From an uncultured Luminiphilus sp. (GTDB lineage Bacteria; Pseudomonadota; Gammaproteobacteria; Pseudomonadales; Halieaceae): a stretch of DNA of 64,000 nucleotides. The stretch covers positions 1-64,000 of the forward strand of contig CAJJBO010000015.1 of assembly GCA_905182485.1 (NCBI GenBank), written 5' to 3'. Position 1 is the first letter of the stretch. Each line of letters begins with the position of its first letter. The translations under genes and the position numbers were made by a program. The notes beneath the pieces are model-generated. The model was not told the DNA's origin. It did no database searches and saw only the letters and a program-made list of their open reading frames with translations. Below are positions 7,837 to 15,706 of this stretch, piece by piece.

Positions 7837-8213
7837 GAGGGGACTGGCGGGATACGGTACTGCCCAGCCTAGCCTTATTTGGGAGTACCTCTACTTTGTT
7901 ATGTTGTGCGCTCCCGGCCGTACTGATCTCGTTGGGCGCAGGCGCGGTCATGGCCGGTCTGACCTCGGCTATACCAGGGCTCATGTGGCTGTCAGCGCAA
8001 AAGAACGTATTGTTTATCGCGGCGGGTGCCCTCTTGGCTGTCAGCTCTATAGTCGGCTGGCATCAAAGATCCGCGCCCTGCCCGACCGACCCCGAGAAGG
8101 CGGCCAACTGTCTGCAGCTGCGCCGTTTCAATGCCTGGCTACTCACCACGTCATGGCTAGCTTACGGCTGCGGAGTGTTCTTCGCCTATGTTTGGGTGCT
8201 CGTGTTCTTTTGA
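7833..8213 (+). CDS. MerT-like small metal transport membrane protein
   Basis: A 126-residue membrane protein with three to four helices. The first helix carries a vicinal Cys pair (L-L-C-C-A-L-P-A-V-L-I-S-L-G) as in MerT, and a second pair C-P-x10-C sits in the cytoplasmic loop (S-A-P-C-P-T-D-P, then N-C), the other MerT hallmark. MerT-type proteins take metal from a periplasmic HMA protein and pass it inwards through these Cys pairs. It is translationally coupled to the HMA gene (ATGA). No mercuric reductase is present, so classic mercury detoxification is unlikely; uptake or handling of copper or another soft metal is more likely. The 3' end overlaps the convergent PepSY gene by 28 bases. 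Confidence 0.7.
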   Translation: MRGDWRDTVLPSLALFGSTSTLLCCALPAVLISLGAGAVMAGLTSAIPGLMWLSAQKNVLFIAAGALLAVSSIVGWHQRSAPCPTDPEKAANCLQLRRFNAWLLTTSWLAYGCGVFFAYVWVLVFF

Positions 8214-8902
8214 CGATCGGGAAGACGACTCGTTGCTGCAAATAGCCACACCCCCATAACGGCTGTCCCGAGCGCCAACAAAGAGAAACATTTGAGCAGC
8301 CACGTTCCGATCGTATCTCGATCGGAGTAACTCATGATATGAAGGGACCAGAGAAAATCCCACCACCGCCAAGCCTCATGTCTTACCGCGACTAACTCGC
8401 CAGAAGAGGCATTGAGATAAGCAACCTCCGCAGGCGTATCAGCCGAAAATGCCCGCCATAACGGTAACGGCGCTCCCCGATATTCACTGCCCGGAGCGCC
8501 GCGGTCGACCCATTCCACGACATTAGGGTCCAATGTGGTTCGCTGCCGAGCAAGATCCAGCGCCTCAGCTGATGACAAGTAACCCAGTGCATTCCCTTGA
8601 GCGTCCCGCCAGCTCATGCCACCTTCTGAGCGCACTCCAATAATCAATTCGCCCGGCAAACGCTCGAGTATCGTCATCCTTTGCCCTGACAACCGAATTT
8701 TTTGCAACGCGGAGAGATCAAACAACCTGCTCGGGGCCTCCGCTTCGTAATGATGTCCACGAACATAATCAATATCGACAAACGAAAAATAAACACCACT
8801 TAACGTCCACAACAACAGTTGCACTGATGTCAGCATCGCGATGCCCCGGTGCCAACGTCGCACCCGACGTTGGCGTCTTATATGACTTGTCATAAGCGGC
8901 AC
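8186..8902 (-). CDS. PepSY-associated membrane protein
   Basis: A 238-residue protein with an N-terminal basic stretch and helix (R-R-W-H-R-G-I-A-M-L-T-S-V-Q-L-L-L-W-T-L-S-G), a periplasmic region of about 150 residues with PepSY-like repeats (L-L-G-Y-L-S-S-A-E-A type), and a C-terminal segment W-D-F-L-W-S-L-H-I-M followed by a second helix and a basic tail. The paired helices with conserved His around a PepSY domain are typical of the PepSY-TM family, often found next to metal or siderophore genes and thought to handle redox or metal chemistry in the envelope. It is convergent with the csoR cluster and may be functionally linked to it. The precise role is unknown. Confidence 0.7.
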   Translation of the reverse strand: MPLMTSHIRRQRRVRRWHRGIAMLTSVQLLLWTLSGVYFSFVDIDYVRGHHYEAEAPSRLFDLSALQKIRLSGQRMTILERLPGELIIGVRSEGGMSWRDAQGNALGYLSSAEALDLARQRTTLDPNVVEWVDRGAPGSEYRGAPLPLWRAFSADTPAEVAYLNASSGELVAVRHEAWRWWDFLWSLHIMSYSDRDTIGTWLLKCFSLLALGTAVMGVWLFAATSRLPDRQKNTSTQT

Positions 8903-9002
8903 CTCAGTAACCCCTCTGACTTAGGATGAAACAGTTAGTGCAGCGCAAGTAATGGCCATCCTGAAACCCTCTTCATCTATTTCGACTTCGTCCATCGGAA
9001 GA

Positions 9003-9653
9003 CTAATGCTCGCAATGGCTTTCCATCCGGATATTGCGAAGCATCACCATATCGTCATAGCCTTCGACTTCTTCAAAGGTGCGCTCCAGCATCTGGTTTA
9101 TGAGTGAGTGAATCGGATACTCAAGGGATCGCTCCAAAACGGCTACTCGCTCTCTGAACCCGGCATCTGTTTTTTTATTATGCTGCATGGGCGTTCCATC
9201 ATTCAAAGTGGTAAAACACAGTTCCGGATGCGTCTCGAGCCACTCTTGAGCCCGACAAAGCCCTCCGCGTAATAGCGCTTCCGTCTCTCGAATTTTAGGG
9301 AGAAGATGAAAGGCCTGCTTACTCAGGCCCCGATCAAAACGTTGCTTACTCTCTTTGTTCAGCTCTGCGTAGGGGCGATCGGCGAGCGCCATTCTTGGCG
9401 GCGCCGGGAACACGCTACTGCGTCGAGGACCCAATAGCCGGCGAGCCGCCACATCACACTTGCGCACGCCAGTGACCGACAATCCAATGGGCATATCAAT
9501 ACAAACTGTGGCTGTTTGCTGCATGACCGAGACCACATCGGCTAGAGTCTCGACGCGCTCGAGCACCCAGGCAGCGCCATCCCAGCCAGCGATGATCCAT
9601 CCAGCGCGACAGCCATCGATACCGGCCGCAAGAAAACGATCGGGATCAAGCAC
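9003..9653 (-). CDS. DUF429 family protein (predicted nuclease-like)
   Basis: A 216-residue protein with the DUF429 N-terminus [16 protein letters not shown], acidic I-D-M-P-I-G in the next core strand, and [11 protein letters not shown]. The family is predicted to have an RNase H-like fold in which the Asp of G-I-D-G and of I-D-M-P would bind metal; no general function is established. The C-terminus ([10 protein letters not shown]) ends soon after the conserved D-D, so it may be shortened or shifted, but I could not find a clearly better continuation. It lies downstream of the ferredoxin gene in the same direction with a gap of about 100 bases that shows nothing notable. Confidence 0.75.
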   Translation of the reverse strand: MLDPDRFLAAGIDGCRAGWIIAGWDGAAWVLERVETLADVVSVMQQTATVCIDMPIGLSVTGVRKCDVAARRLLGPRRSSVFPAPPRMALADRPYAELNKESKQRFDRGLSKQAFHLLPKIRETEALLRGGLCRAQEWLETHPELCFTTLNDGTPMQHNKKTDAGFRERVAVLERSLEYPIHSLINQMLERTFEEVEGYDDMVMLRNIRMESHCEH

Positions 9654-9760
9654 TGTAATAACTCACCGAAAAAATCAAAGCTGCGGACCCACCACACCAC
9701 ACTCTCGAGATCACGCTCGCCAGACTCGACAAACGCATGACGTTCCTGGCGGTCCCCTCT

Positions 9761-10075
9761 CTACATTTGGAACTCAGGTAATCGTACCGTGAGATCCGCC
9801 GTGTCGGCAGCCACCACAATCTGGCAGGCAAGGCGAGAATTGTCCGCCCGGTCTGGACGCAGCCCCAGCATTGCGCTTTCCTGTACGTCGGGAGCAGGCA
9901 AATCACCTGAAACCTCAACAAAACAATGACAGGTGCCACAGATCGCACCTCCACCACAGTCTGCATCAATGCCCGGCACATTATGCTTGAGCGCCGTTTC
10001 CATCAGCGACAGGCCAACGTCCCCATCAACCATGCTCTCGGCCCCATCATGCTGAATAAAAGTGATTACCGTCAT
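9761..10075 (-). CDS. [2Fe-2S] ferredoxin, adrenodoxin/plant-like fold
   Basis: A 104-residue electron carrier. The cluster ligands are Cys40, Cys46, Cys49 and Cys84 (D-C-G-G-G-A-I-C-G-T-C-H-C, then L-A-C-Q), with the C-x5-C-x2-C spacing of adrenodoxin-type ferredoxins that feed P450s and related oxygenases. I chose the ATG at 10075 (M-T-V-I-T-F), the usual family start; a TTG three codons upstream is possible. It lies just downstream of, and in the same direction as, the diiron oxygenase-like gene at 10173-11351, so it may donate electrons to that enzyme. It could also serve the P450 and Rieske oxygenase in the same window, since no other ferredoxin is present. Confidence 0.9.
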   Translation of the reverse strand: MTVITFIQHDGAESMVDGDVGLSLMETALKHNVPGIDADCGGGAICGTCHCFVEVSGDLPAPDVQESAMLGLRPDRADNSRLACQIVVAADTADLTVRLPEFQM

Positions 10076-10172
10076 ACTTCCCAAACCCTCTCACTACGAT
10101 TGTTGTCGGCATACTGCGCCTTCACGCATCAACATTCATCTCAATAAAGCAACGCCATTCCGCGTTGTGTCG

Positions 10173-11351
10173 CTAGGTCGCGGCCACTTGGTCTGAATGA
10201 AGCGCGTCATGAAACGCCGCTAGCATACTCTGTTCATGACTTTGTGCCTCCCCCGTATCGAGGGGCCGCTCGAGCTTCATCCAGTCGATGTCGCCATCGT
10301 CGGACATGGTCTCATACTCAAGAATCCCAAGCTCTTCAAATTTAGGGCGCACCTTGTCGGTCAACAACCCAATTCTGCGCAAATTAGGCACCACGCGCTG
10401 AAACAGTAGATTGCGAAAAGTCGACATCACGAATCCATCTAGAACCTTTCGTCGACTTTCCTCGACGTCCCAGCCAAAGTGCCGAAAAACGTCAGTCGCC
10501 ACCAGCCGTTCGCGACTGATTGCACACGCTTCAAAAGCAAACAGCGCGCGCTCCTCGCGCTCTTCATCGGATAACGTCGTGATGAATTCTTCGAGATAAT
10601 TCACGCCAAAAGTGACATGCCGCGCCTCATCACGCGTTACCAAGTAGACAATATCTTTCAATACCGGGTCAGGCGTTGTCTCCCTAGCAGTATTGAACGC
10701 TGACAACGCCAAGCCTTCGATCACAATCTGCATGCCAATGAATTTAAGATCCCAGCGGGGGTCGGTGAGAATTTTATCGATGATGCTGTTCAGGTGCGTA
10801 TTGATGGGATACATCAGGCCAATACGCTTCTGGATGTACTGATTAAAGACCTCAACATGCCTCGCCTCATCAAAGGTCTGCGATGCCGCATATAATTTGG
10901 CATTGAACGTTGGTGCGCAGGAACAGAGCTGACTGGCCACTAATAACGCACCCTGCTCGCCATGGAGGAACTGAGACAGACTCCATGCATTCATGTGCAG
11001 CCAAAATTCGTCGCGTTCCTTATCGCTCAGCGCTAAGTAGGGCGGATAGTCGTGCAGATTCATGAGCTCAGCTTGCCCCGCCTCTTCAGGCCAAGGACGA
11101 TCCCAATCGATATCGATCTGCGGATCCCAATTAAGTTGCTTACCCAGCTCATATAACTTTTTTATTCGATCGTCCTGAACCGAATAGTCCCAGTTATAAG
11201 AGCCGGTGAGCGGTGTCTTGAAGATTTGCGCAACATGATCGACATCTTGGCTGGTCAGCACATCCTCTAGATCCGGATTTTCGGTGGGGTAATCAGGATT
11301 CGCAAATTGTTGGATTTTACGTGGCGTTTCAGTGTTCCATTCAATCTTCAT
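10173..11351 (-). CDS. Ferritin-like diiron carboxylate protein, probable oxygenase
   Basis: A 392-residue protein with a four-helix diiron site. The ligand set visible is Glu132 (H-G-E-Q-G-A), Glu162 and His165 (D-E-A-R-H-V-E-V-F), Glu212 (V-I-E-G-L), and Glu242 with His245 (D-E-A-R-H-V-T-F-G), that is E, ExxH, E, ExxH as in ribonucleotide reductase R2 and bacterial multicomponent monooxygenases. The N-oxygenase AurF has an additional His not seen here. R2-type activity is unlikely because no radical Tyr context or NrdA gene is nearby. A strong Shine-Dalgarno (GAGGAG) precedes the ATG. With the ferredoxin behind it and an AraC regulator in front, it is likely an inducible O2-activating enzyme. 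The substrate is unknown. Confidence 0.8.
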   Translation of the reverse strand: MKIEWNTETPRKIQQFANPDYPTENPDLEDVLTSQDVDHVAQIFKTPLTGSYNWDYSVQDDRIKKLYELGKQLNWDPQIDIDWDRPWPEEAGQAELMNLHDYPPYLALSDKERDEFWLHMNAWSLSQFLHGEQGALLVASQLCSCAPTFNAKLYAASQTFDEARHVEVFNQYIQKRIGLMYPINTHLNSIIDKILTDPRWDLKFIGMQIVIEGLALSAFNTARETTPDPVLKDIVYLVTRDEARHVTFGVNYLEEFITTLSDEEREERALFAFEACAISRERLVATDVFRHFGWDVEESRRKVLDGFVMSTFRNLLFQRVVPNLRRIGLLTDKVRPKFEELGILEYETMSDDGDIDWMKLERPLDTGEAQSHEQSMLAAFHDALHSDQVAAT

Positions 11352-11443
11352 GACATTTCTCCTCTAGAGCGTCACATGATCCAGCGGTGCCTCCGAGTCC
11401 TCAAGGTGATTACTTGCCAACGCGAGGTCATTTATGGCCAAAT

Positions 11444-12535
11444 ATGGCGATGCAAGGTAGCTCCATTCCCAGCCAATACGTCCTGCTGCTCGTCGATCTA
11501 GCGGTCGAACGCGGCTGTTCGATAGACGCGATCTGCTCCGGCACACAGTTAACACTGCCCTCACTGTCCCAGCTGGGCGCGAGAGTGGATACGGGTGAGG
11601 TTGATCGCCTCACCATGAACGTGTTGGCACACACCAGCGACCCCCTAATAGGATTGGCGCTGGGACAGCGACTCAATCTCAGCGCTCACGCGGTGATCGG
11701 GCAAGCGTTTCTTACCTGCTCAAACCTAGCTGAAGCGCTCGACCTCTTGGATCGCTACGGCGCATTGCTGATGGGGACTCGCATACAGTTAATTAGGACT
11801 CCGAACAGCGAAGCGGATCGAGATGGCATGATCGTCGTACTAGATCAGACAGAACCAATGAAACGCTTTAATTACGAAGTGATCTTTTCGGCAATACAAA
11901 AAACACTCTCAGATCTACTGGGATCAGCGGTGCCCAATATCAAAGTCTCCTTTCCCTTTTCTGCCCCCCCTGACCTGACCCCCTTTACCCGCATATTTGG
12001 CGAACAAATATTTTTTGACGCCGCGCAGGCCGAGTTCAGCTTGCCACGGGACATTACCAGGCTCACTTTGCCATCCTCAAACCGAACGCTGCGCGAATTA
12101 TATGAGTCAGAGTGCGCACGCTTACTGGCGAGCCTGTCGGACAGCGCGAGCCTCACAGAACAAACACTCGCATTAATAGATAAGCTCGAAGGGCAATACC
12201 CGCAACTCGAGCAGGTGGCGTCAATGCTCAATATGAGCACGCGTAGTTTTAGACGACGCCTCAAATCCGAAGCAGCTTCTTTTCAGGGACTCCTCAATGA
12301 CGTTCGAGTCAAGCACGCGCGACGCTATCTACGAGACACCAACCTATCAGTCGAAGCGATAGCGGTCTCACTGGGATTTAACGACGCCTCCAATTTTCGA
12401 CGTGCCTTTATCCAGTGGACCGGAGAATCGCCGGCAGAGTGGCGACGCACATCGCTGGGTGATAACCCAACGAACCTAGAGAGCCCTGACCTCGAACCCG
12501 CTAATGGGGAAGTGCAGAAACACAGCGTCACCTGA
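11444..12535 (+). CDS. AraC-family regulator with arabinose-binding-like N domain
   Basis: About 363 residues. The N-terminal 200 residues fit the PF12625-type sensor domain found in OruR/ArgR-like AraC regulators (I-P-S-Q-Y-V-L-L-L-V-D-L-A, then H-A-V-I-G-Q-A-F-L-T-C). The C-terminus has the double helix-turn-helix of AraC/XylS: A-S-M-L-N-M-S-T-R-S-F-R-R-R-L in the first and V-S-L-G-F-N-D-A-S-N-F-R-R-A-F in the second. The start is uncertain: ATG 11444 fits the domain, while GTG 11387 would add 19 residues. It is divergent from the diiron/ferredoxin genes, so it probably controls them in response to a metabolite. It overlaps the GST-like gene tail to tail by 60 bases. Confidence 0.85.
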   Translation: MAMQGSSIPSQYVLLLVDLAVERGCSIDAICSGTQLTLPSLSQLGARVDTGEVDRLTMNVLAHTSDPLIGLALGQRLNLSAHAVIGQAFLTCSNLAEALDLLDRYGALLMGTRIQLIRTPNSEADRDGMIVVLDQTEPMKRFNYEVIFSAIQKTLSDLLGSAVPNIKVSFPFSAPPDLTPFTRIFGEQIFFDAAQAEFSLPRDITRLTLPSSNRTLRELYESECARLLASLSDSASLTEQTLALIDKLEGQYPQLEQVASMLNMSTRSFRRRLKSEAASFQGLLNDVRVKHARRYLRDTNLSVEAIAVSLGFNDASNFRRAFIQWTGESPAEWRRTSLGDNPTNLESPDLEPANGEVQKHSVT

Positions 12536-13402
12536 GGGCAGGTTGCGCTTAATGACACATTGATGTTCATCCATAAAGACTAAATGGCCCTCGGTGCTGT
12601 CGCGCGCGTAATCGGTTGGTCTAACAGAGACAAGCGAGTCACGCGCAAAAGCCCCCGACAACTCGCCAACAAAATCCTGAAATCGGTCGCCAGTCACCCT
12701 GTCATAGATTTGGCGCTCGGAGACCAACACTGACCTGCCGTGACCTAGCGCTGCTATTCGCCGCATCCATGCCTGCACCAAAGGCGGCAACGCCAATAGG
12801 GTCTCCCGATTAATGGCTGACGCCATCCACAGCGGATGGTAGCAACATAAATCGAGGTAGCCCGCGTGTGCGTCCCCTAAAAACCGATCTTGCTTGAGCA
12901 GGCCATTTAATTGCTCCACAAAATCTTCAACTAGCCGTGCTGCGGCGCGCTGTGACAGTTTCTCAATTGTCGAGCCTTTCATCATGTCCGAGCGATCCTT
13001 CAGAAATCGAAACAGTCCGAAGAGACCCAAGTCTTGAGCCAGCAATCGCAGCACACTGATCGGTGACGCTGCGGCGATCACAGCAAAAAAGATCCGATCC
13101 TCCGCATGCCGGCGCAATAATTCCTCGGTCTTAGATAAACGGCCAGCCGGCTTCAACCGATCACTGACTCCAGCCAGCGCGTCAAACGCTAATGCTGAAT
13201 CACAGTAAAAATGTGCGCCAATCTGTAGCACCGGAATACGGCGATAACCACTGAGGAAAACATCTAAGAAAGGCCGAGGTGGCTGCGCGGGCACTATAAC
13301 CGAACCCCATTGGATCCCAGCCATGCCCAGCGCCAAGCGCAATTTCTCTGAATAAGGCGAAGCCAAATAATGATACAAAATAGGTGTGTGTGATTCAGAC
13401 AT
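12476..13402 (-). CDS. Glutathione S-transferase-like protein
   Basis: A 308-residue protein. Its N-terminal 75 residues are thioredoxin-fold GST-like: L-Y-H-Y-L-A-S-P-Y-S-E-K-L-R-L-A-L, where the Ser after Pro-Tyr region is the usual catalytic area, then R-R-I-P-V-L-Q-I with the cis-Pro and C-D-S-A-L-A for the gamma-glutamyl contact. A helical C-domain follows. About 80 extra residues at the end exceed typical GSTs (200-230 residues), and this tail is largely antisense to the AraC 3' end. A purine-rich GGGAAGAGGG lies upstream of the chosen ATG; a GTG start at 13450 is possible. It may act on the same substrate class as the diiron enzyme, but this is inference. Confidence 0.75.
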   Translation of the reverse strand: MSESHTPILYHYLASPYSEKLRLALGMAGIQWGSVIVPAQPPRPFLDVFLSGYRRIPVLQIGAHFYCDSALAFDALAGVSDRLKPAGRLSKTEELLRRHAEDRIFFAVIAAASPISVLRLLAQDLGLFGLFRFLKDRSDMMKGSTIEKLSQRAAARLVEDFVEQLNGLLKQDRFLGDAHAGYLDLCCYHPLWMASAINRETLLALPPLVQAWMRRIAALGHGRSVLVSERQIYDRVTGDRFQDFVGELSGAFARDSLVSVRPTDYARDSTEGHLVFMDEHQCVIKRNLPSGDAVFLHFPISGFEVRAL

Positions 13403-13486
13403 GTCCAACGCTAAGCAACCCTCTTCCCAGTAGCCTGGCAAATCGACCACCCGTTAGACCGTCGATTTGGCCGTCGATTTAGCAAT

Positions 13487-13515
13487 AAAAAAAAAGCCGG
13501 CGAATCGCCGGCTTT
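13487..13515 (-). terminator. Rho-independent terminator
   Basis: A perfect 10-bp stem (AAAGCCGGCG / CGCCGGCTTT) with a 3-base loop, followed on the minus strand by a run of nine T. It terminates the H1-like gene, whose stop is 40 bases upstream. Confidence 0.9.
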
Positions 13516-13554
13516 ACATAGCGGTAAACCACTGAAGACAGCGGCAAACCGGCT

Positions 13555-14010
13555 TTAACGCTTTTTCTTGCTAGCAGCTTTTTTCTTTGCGGGTGCTTTC
13601 TTCTTAGCAGCTGCCTTCTTCTTGGCAGGTGCTTTCTTAGCAGGTGCTTTCTTAGCAGGTGCTTTCTTCTTGGCAGCTGCCTTTTTCTTAGCAGGTGCTT
13701 TCTTCTTAGTCAGCTGCCTTTTTCTTAGCAGGTGCCTTCTTCTTGACAGCCGCCTTCTTCTTAGCACTGCCTTCTTCTTAGCAGGTGCCTTCTTCTTAGC
13801 AGGTGCCTTCTTCTTAGCAGCTGCCTTCTTCTTGGCAGGTGCCTTCTTGGCAGCTGCCTTCTTCTTGGCAGGTGCCTTCTTGGCAGCTGCCTTTTTCTTA
13901 GCAGGTGCTTTCTTCGCAGCTGCCTTTTTCTTGGCAGGTGCTTTCTTCTTTGCTACTACTTTTTTCTTTGCAGCGGGTTTCTTTTTTGTTGCTTTCTTTG
14001 CAGCGGCCAT
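13555..14010 (-). CDS. Histone H1-like Lys/Ala/Pro-rich DNA-binding protein (AlgP-like)
   Basis: A 151-residue protein built almost wholly from repeats of K-K-A-P-A-K-K-K-A-A-A, without an N-terminal globular domain. Such proteins (AlgP/AlgR3 in Pseudomonas, Hc1-like elsewhere) bind DNA non-specifically and affect nucleoid structure and some promoters. An ideal Shine-Dalgarno (AGGAGGGACC) precedes the ATG at 14010, and a strong terminator follows, so it is a single highly expressed unit. From about 13700 to 13775 the translation switches to an Arg/Leu-rich stretch (V-L-R-R-R-R-L-S-R-R-R-H), which is the repeat read in the wrong frame: two compensating indels bracket it. In repetitive DNA these may be sequencing or assembly errors or real slippage. 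Confidence 0.85.
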   Translation of the reverse strand: MAAAKKATKKKPAAKKKVVAKKKAPAKKKAAAKKAPAKKKAAAKKAPAKKKAAAKKAPAKKKAAAKKKAPAKKKAPAKKKAVLRRRRLSRRRHLLRKRQLTKKKAPAKKKAAAKKKAPAKKAPAKKAPAKKKAAAKKKAPAKKKAASKKKR

Positions 14011-14094
14011 AGGTCCCTCCTAAAGGTGTCCGTCCCGTTACCAACGCTATCAAGGTTTATATTTATTGACAAGCAAACTGAATGGCATTTAACC

Positions 14095-14730
14095 CTAGCG
14101 CAATACGCCCATTATGTGACGAGTAATGTCATCGACAGCACCGATACCATCAAGTTGGTGATATTGAACGGCATCGAGTGCGCGGTAAAAATTGACCAGT
14201 GGACGCGTTTGCTCATGATAAACACTTAAACGCTTCTTCACTGTGTCCTCATGATCATCCTCACGCTGCACCAGTGGTTCACCTGACTCGTCGTCTACAT
14301 CAGGTCGCGAGGGCGGGCTGTAGTCAACATGATAAATGCGGCCGGACCCCGGATGGACTCTTCGTCCACTCAAGCGCTTAACGATCTCCTCATCCGAAAC
14401 CGTAATTTCCAACACGTGATCAATCGCGATGCCCTCATCCACCATTGCCTGAGCCTGCGGAATAGTTCGAGGGAAACCATCAAATAAACAACCATTTACA
14501 CAGTCTTCTTGCTGTAGTCGCTCTTTTACTAAAGCAATAATGATGTCGTCGGATACTAGGCCACCAGACTCCATAATCGCTTTCGCCTGCTGCCCAAGTT
14601 CAGTGCCCGCAGCGACGGCGGCGCGCAACATATCTCCGGTAGAGATTTGCGGAATGCCGAATTGCTCACAAATAAACTGAGCCTGTGTTCCCTTGCCGGC
14701 GCCAGGCGGGCCAATAAATATGATGCGCAT
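14095..14730 (-). CDS. adk: Adenylate kinase
   Basis: A 211-residue enzyme that converts ATP and AMP to two ADP. It is complete: the P-loop G-P-P-G-A-G-K-G-T at 7-15, the NMP-binding G-D-M-L-R, the F-D-G-F-P-R-T core motif, and a full-length LID ([13 protein letters not shown]) of the long bacterial type. That LID lacks the four zinc Cys, as in most Gram-negative bacteria. The start at 14730 (M-R-I-I-F-I-G) is the family start; the frame extends upstream to 14754 without need. It is a housekeeping gene transcribed leftward between the H1-like gene and mazG. Confidence 0.97.
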   Translation of the reverse strand: MRIIFIGPPGAGKGTQAQFICEQFGIPQISTGDMLRAAVAAGTELGQQAKAIMESGGLVSDDIIIALVKERLQQEDCVNGCLFDGFPRTIPQAQAMVDEGIAIDHVLEITVSDEEIVKRLSGRRVHPGSGRIYHVDYSPPSRPDVDDESGEPLVQREDDHEDTVKKRLSVYHEQTRPLVNFYRALDAVQYHQLDGIGAVDDITRHIMGVLR

Positions 14731-14811
14731 AAATGAAAAATTCCTGAAATACAATGTGGTCGACGCAGTCCTCAGCCGCTAACGCTACACAGGCCGTCGT
14801 CATGCCGCAAG

Positions 14812-15642
14812 TCATTCAATTTGCGAGCGATCGCGTTTTGCTGCCTGCCAGAGTGCCTCCAACGTACTGACACTTTCATCCTCGAGACGACTTCCGTTGG
14901 CAATGGCCTGCTCTTCCATCAATCGAAAACGACCCTCGAATTTTTTAGTCGCACCTCTCATAGCCGTTTCCGCATCGAAATCTAAGTGGCGGGCGAGGTT
15001 AACCACACAAAACAATACATCGCCCAGCTCGGACTTTATCGCCGCCCCTTCACCTTCGACCAGTGCCTCTTTTAATTCGCAAATCTCTTCCTCGAGTTTT
15101 TCAAAAACGCCCGCCACGTCCGCCCAGTCAAAACCAACGCGCGCCGCCCGCTTCTGTATTTTTTGCGCTCTTGTTAAGGCGGGCAGGTTCAGTGGGATAT
15201 CGTCCAAAATACCTGACTGGTGCTTGCGCTGGCGCTCAATGCGCTTGATTTTCTCCCAGCTGTCAGACACATCAGAAACAACTATTGGCGCCTCGTACTG
15301 CGCGTTGCTGTTGCGCGAAAACACATGCGGATGCCGACGAATTAATTTTTTTGATAAACCATCCACCACGTCAGCAAAGTTGAAGTACTGCTTTTCGTCC
15401 GCCATCTGCGCGTAAAACAAGACCTGAAATAACACGTCACCCGCTTCTTCTCTTATCTGATCGAAATCGTTCGACTCAATCGCGTCAGCCAGCTCATAAG
15501 CTTCCTCGAGTGTATGGGAAACAATGGATTGAAAAGTCTGACCGACATCCCACGGACAACCCTGATCAGGATCTCGTAACCGACGGACAATGCCCAACAA
15601 GTGCTCTATTTGAACCGGCTCAGGGCCACTTTCATCGACCAT
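14812..15642 (-). CDS. mazG: Nucleoside triphosphate pyrophosphohydrolase
   Basis: A 276-residue protein with two MazG domains in tandem, as in Escherichia coli. The first has C-P-W-D and T-L-E-E-A-Y-E-L-A-D-A followed by E-E-A-G-D-V-L-F-Q-V, the EExxE/ExxD metal site; the second has L-E-E-E-I-C-E-L-K-E-A and E-L-G-D-V-L-F-C-V. It hydrolyses NTPs and dNTPs to monophosphate and pyrophosphate, cleaning the pool and affecting the stringent response. The ATG at 15642 has GAGAGGACC upstream. No mazEF toxin pair is next to it. It is intact. Confidence 0.95.
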   Translation of the reverse strand: MVDESGPEPVQIEHLLGIVRRLRDPDQGCPWDVGQTFQSIVSHTLEEAYELADAIESNDFDQIREEAGDVLFQVLFYAQMADEKQYFNFADVVDGLSKKLIRRHPHVFSRNSNAQYEAPIVVSDVSDSWEKIKRIERQRKHQSGILDDIPLNLPALTRAQKIQKRAARVGFDWADVAGVFEKLEEEICELKEALVEGEGAAIKSELGDVLFCVVNLARHLDFDAETAMRGATKKFEGRFRLMEEQAIANGSRLEDESVSTLEALWQAAKRDRSQIE

Positions 15643-15706
15643 TTTGGTCCTCTCTTACTCGTTCAAGCCCAAGCCTCGAAAGAGGCCCTAGGAAAAGAAA
15701 TACCAC

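Noticed and set aside
13568-14023. Plus-strand frame of 151 residues rich in F-L-A-G-A
   Set aside because: It is the exact antisense of the Lys/Ala repeats of the H1-like gene and has no ribosome binding site.
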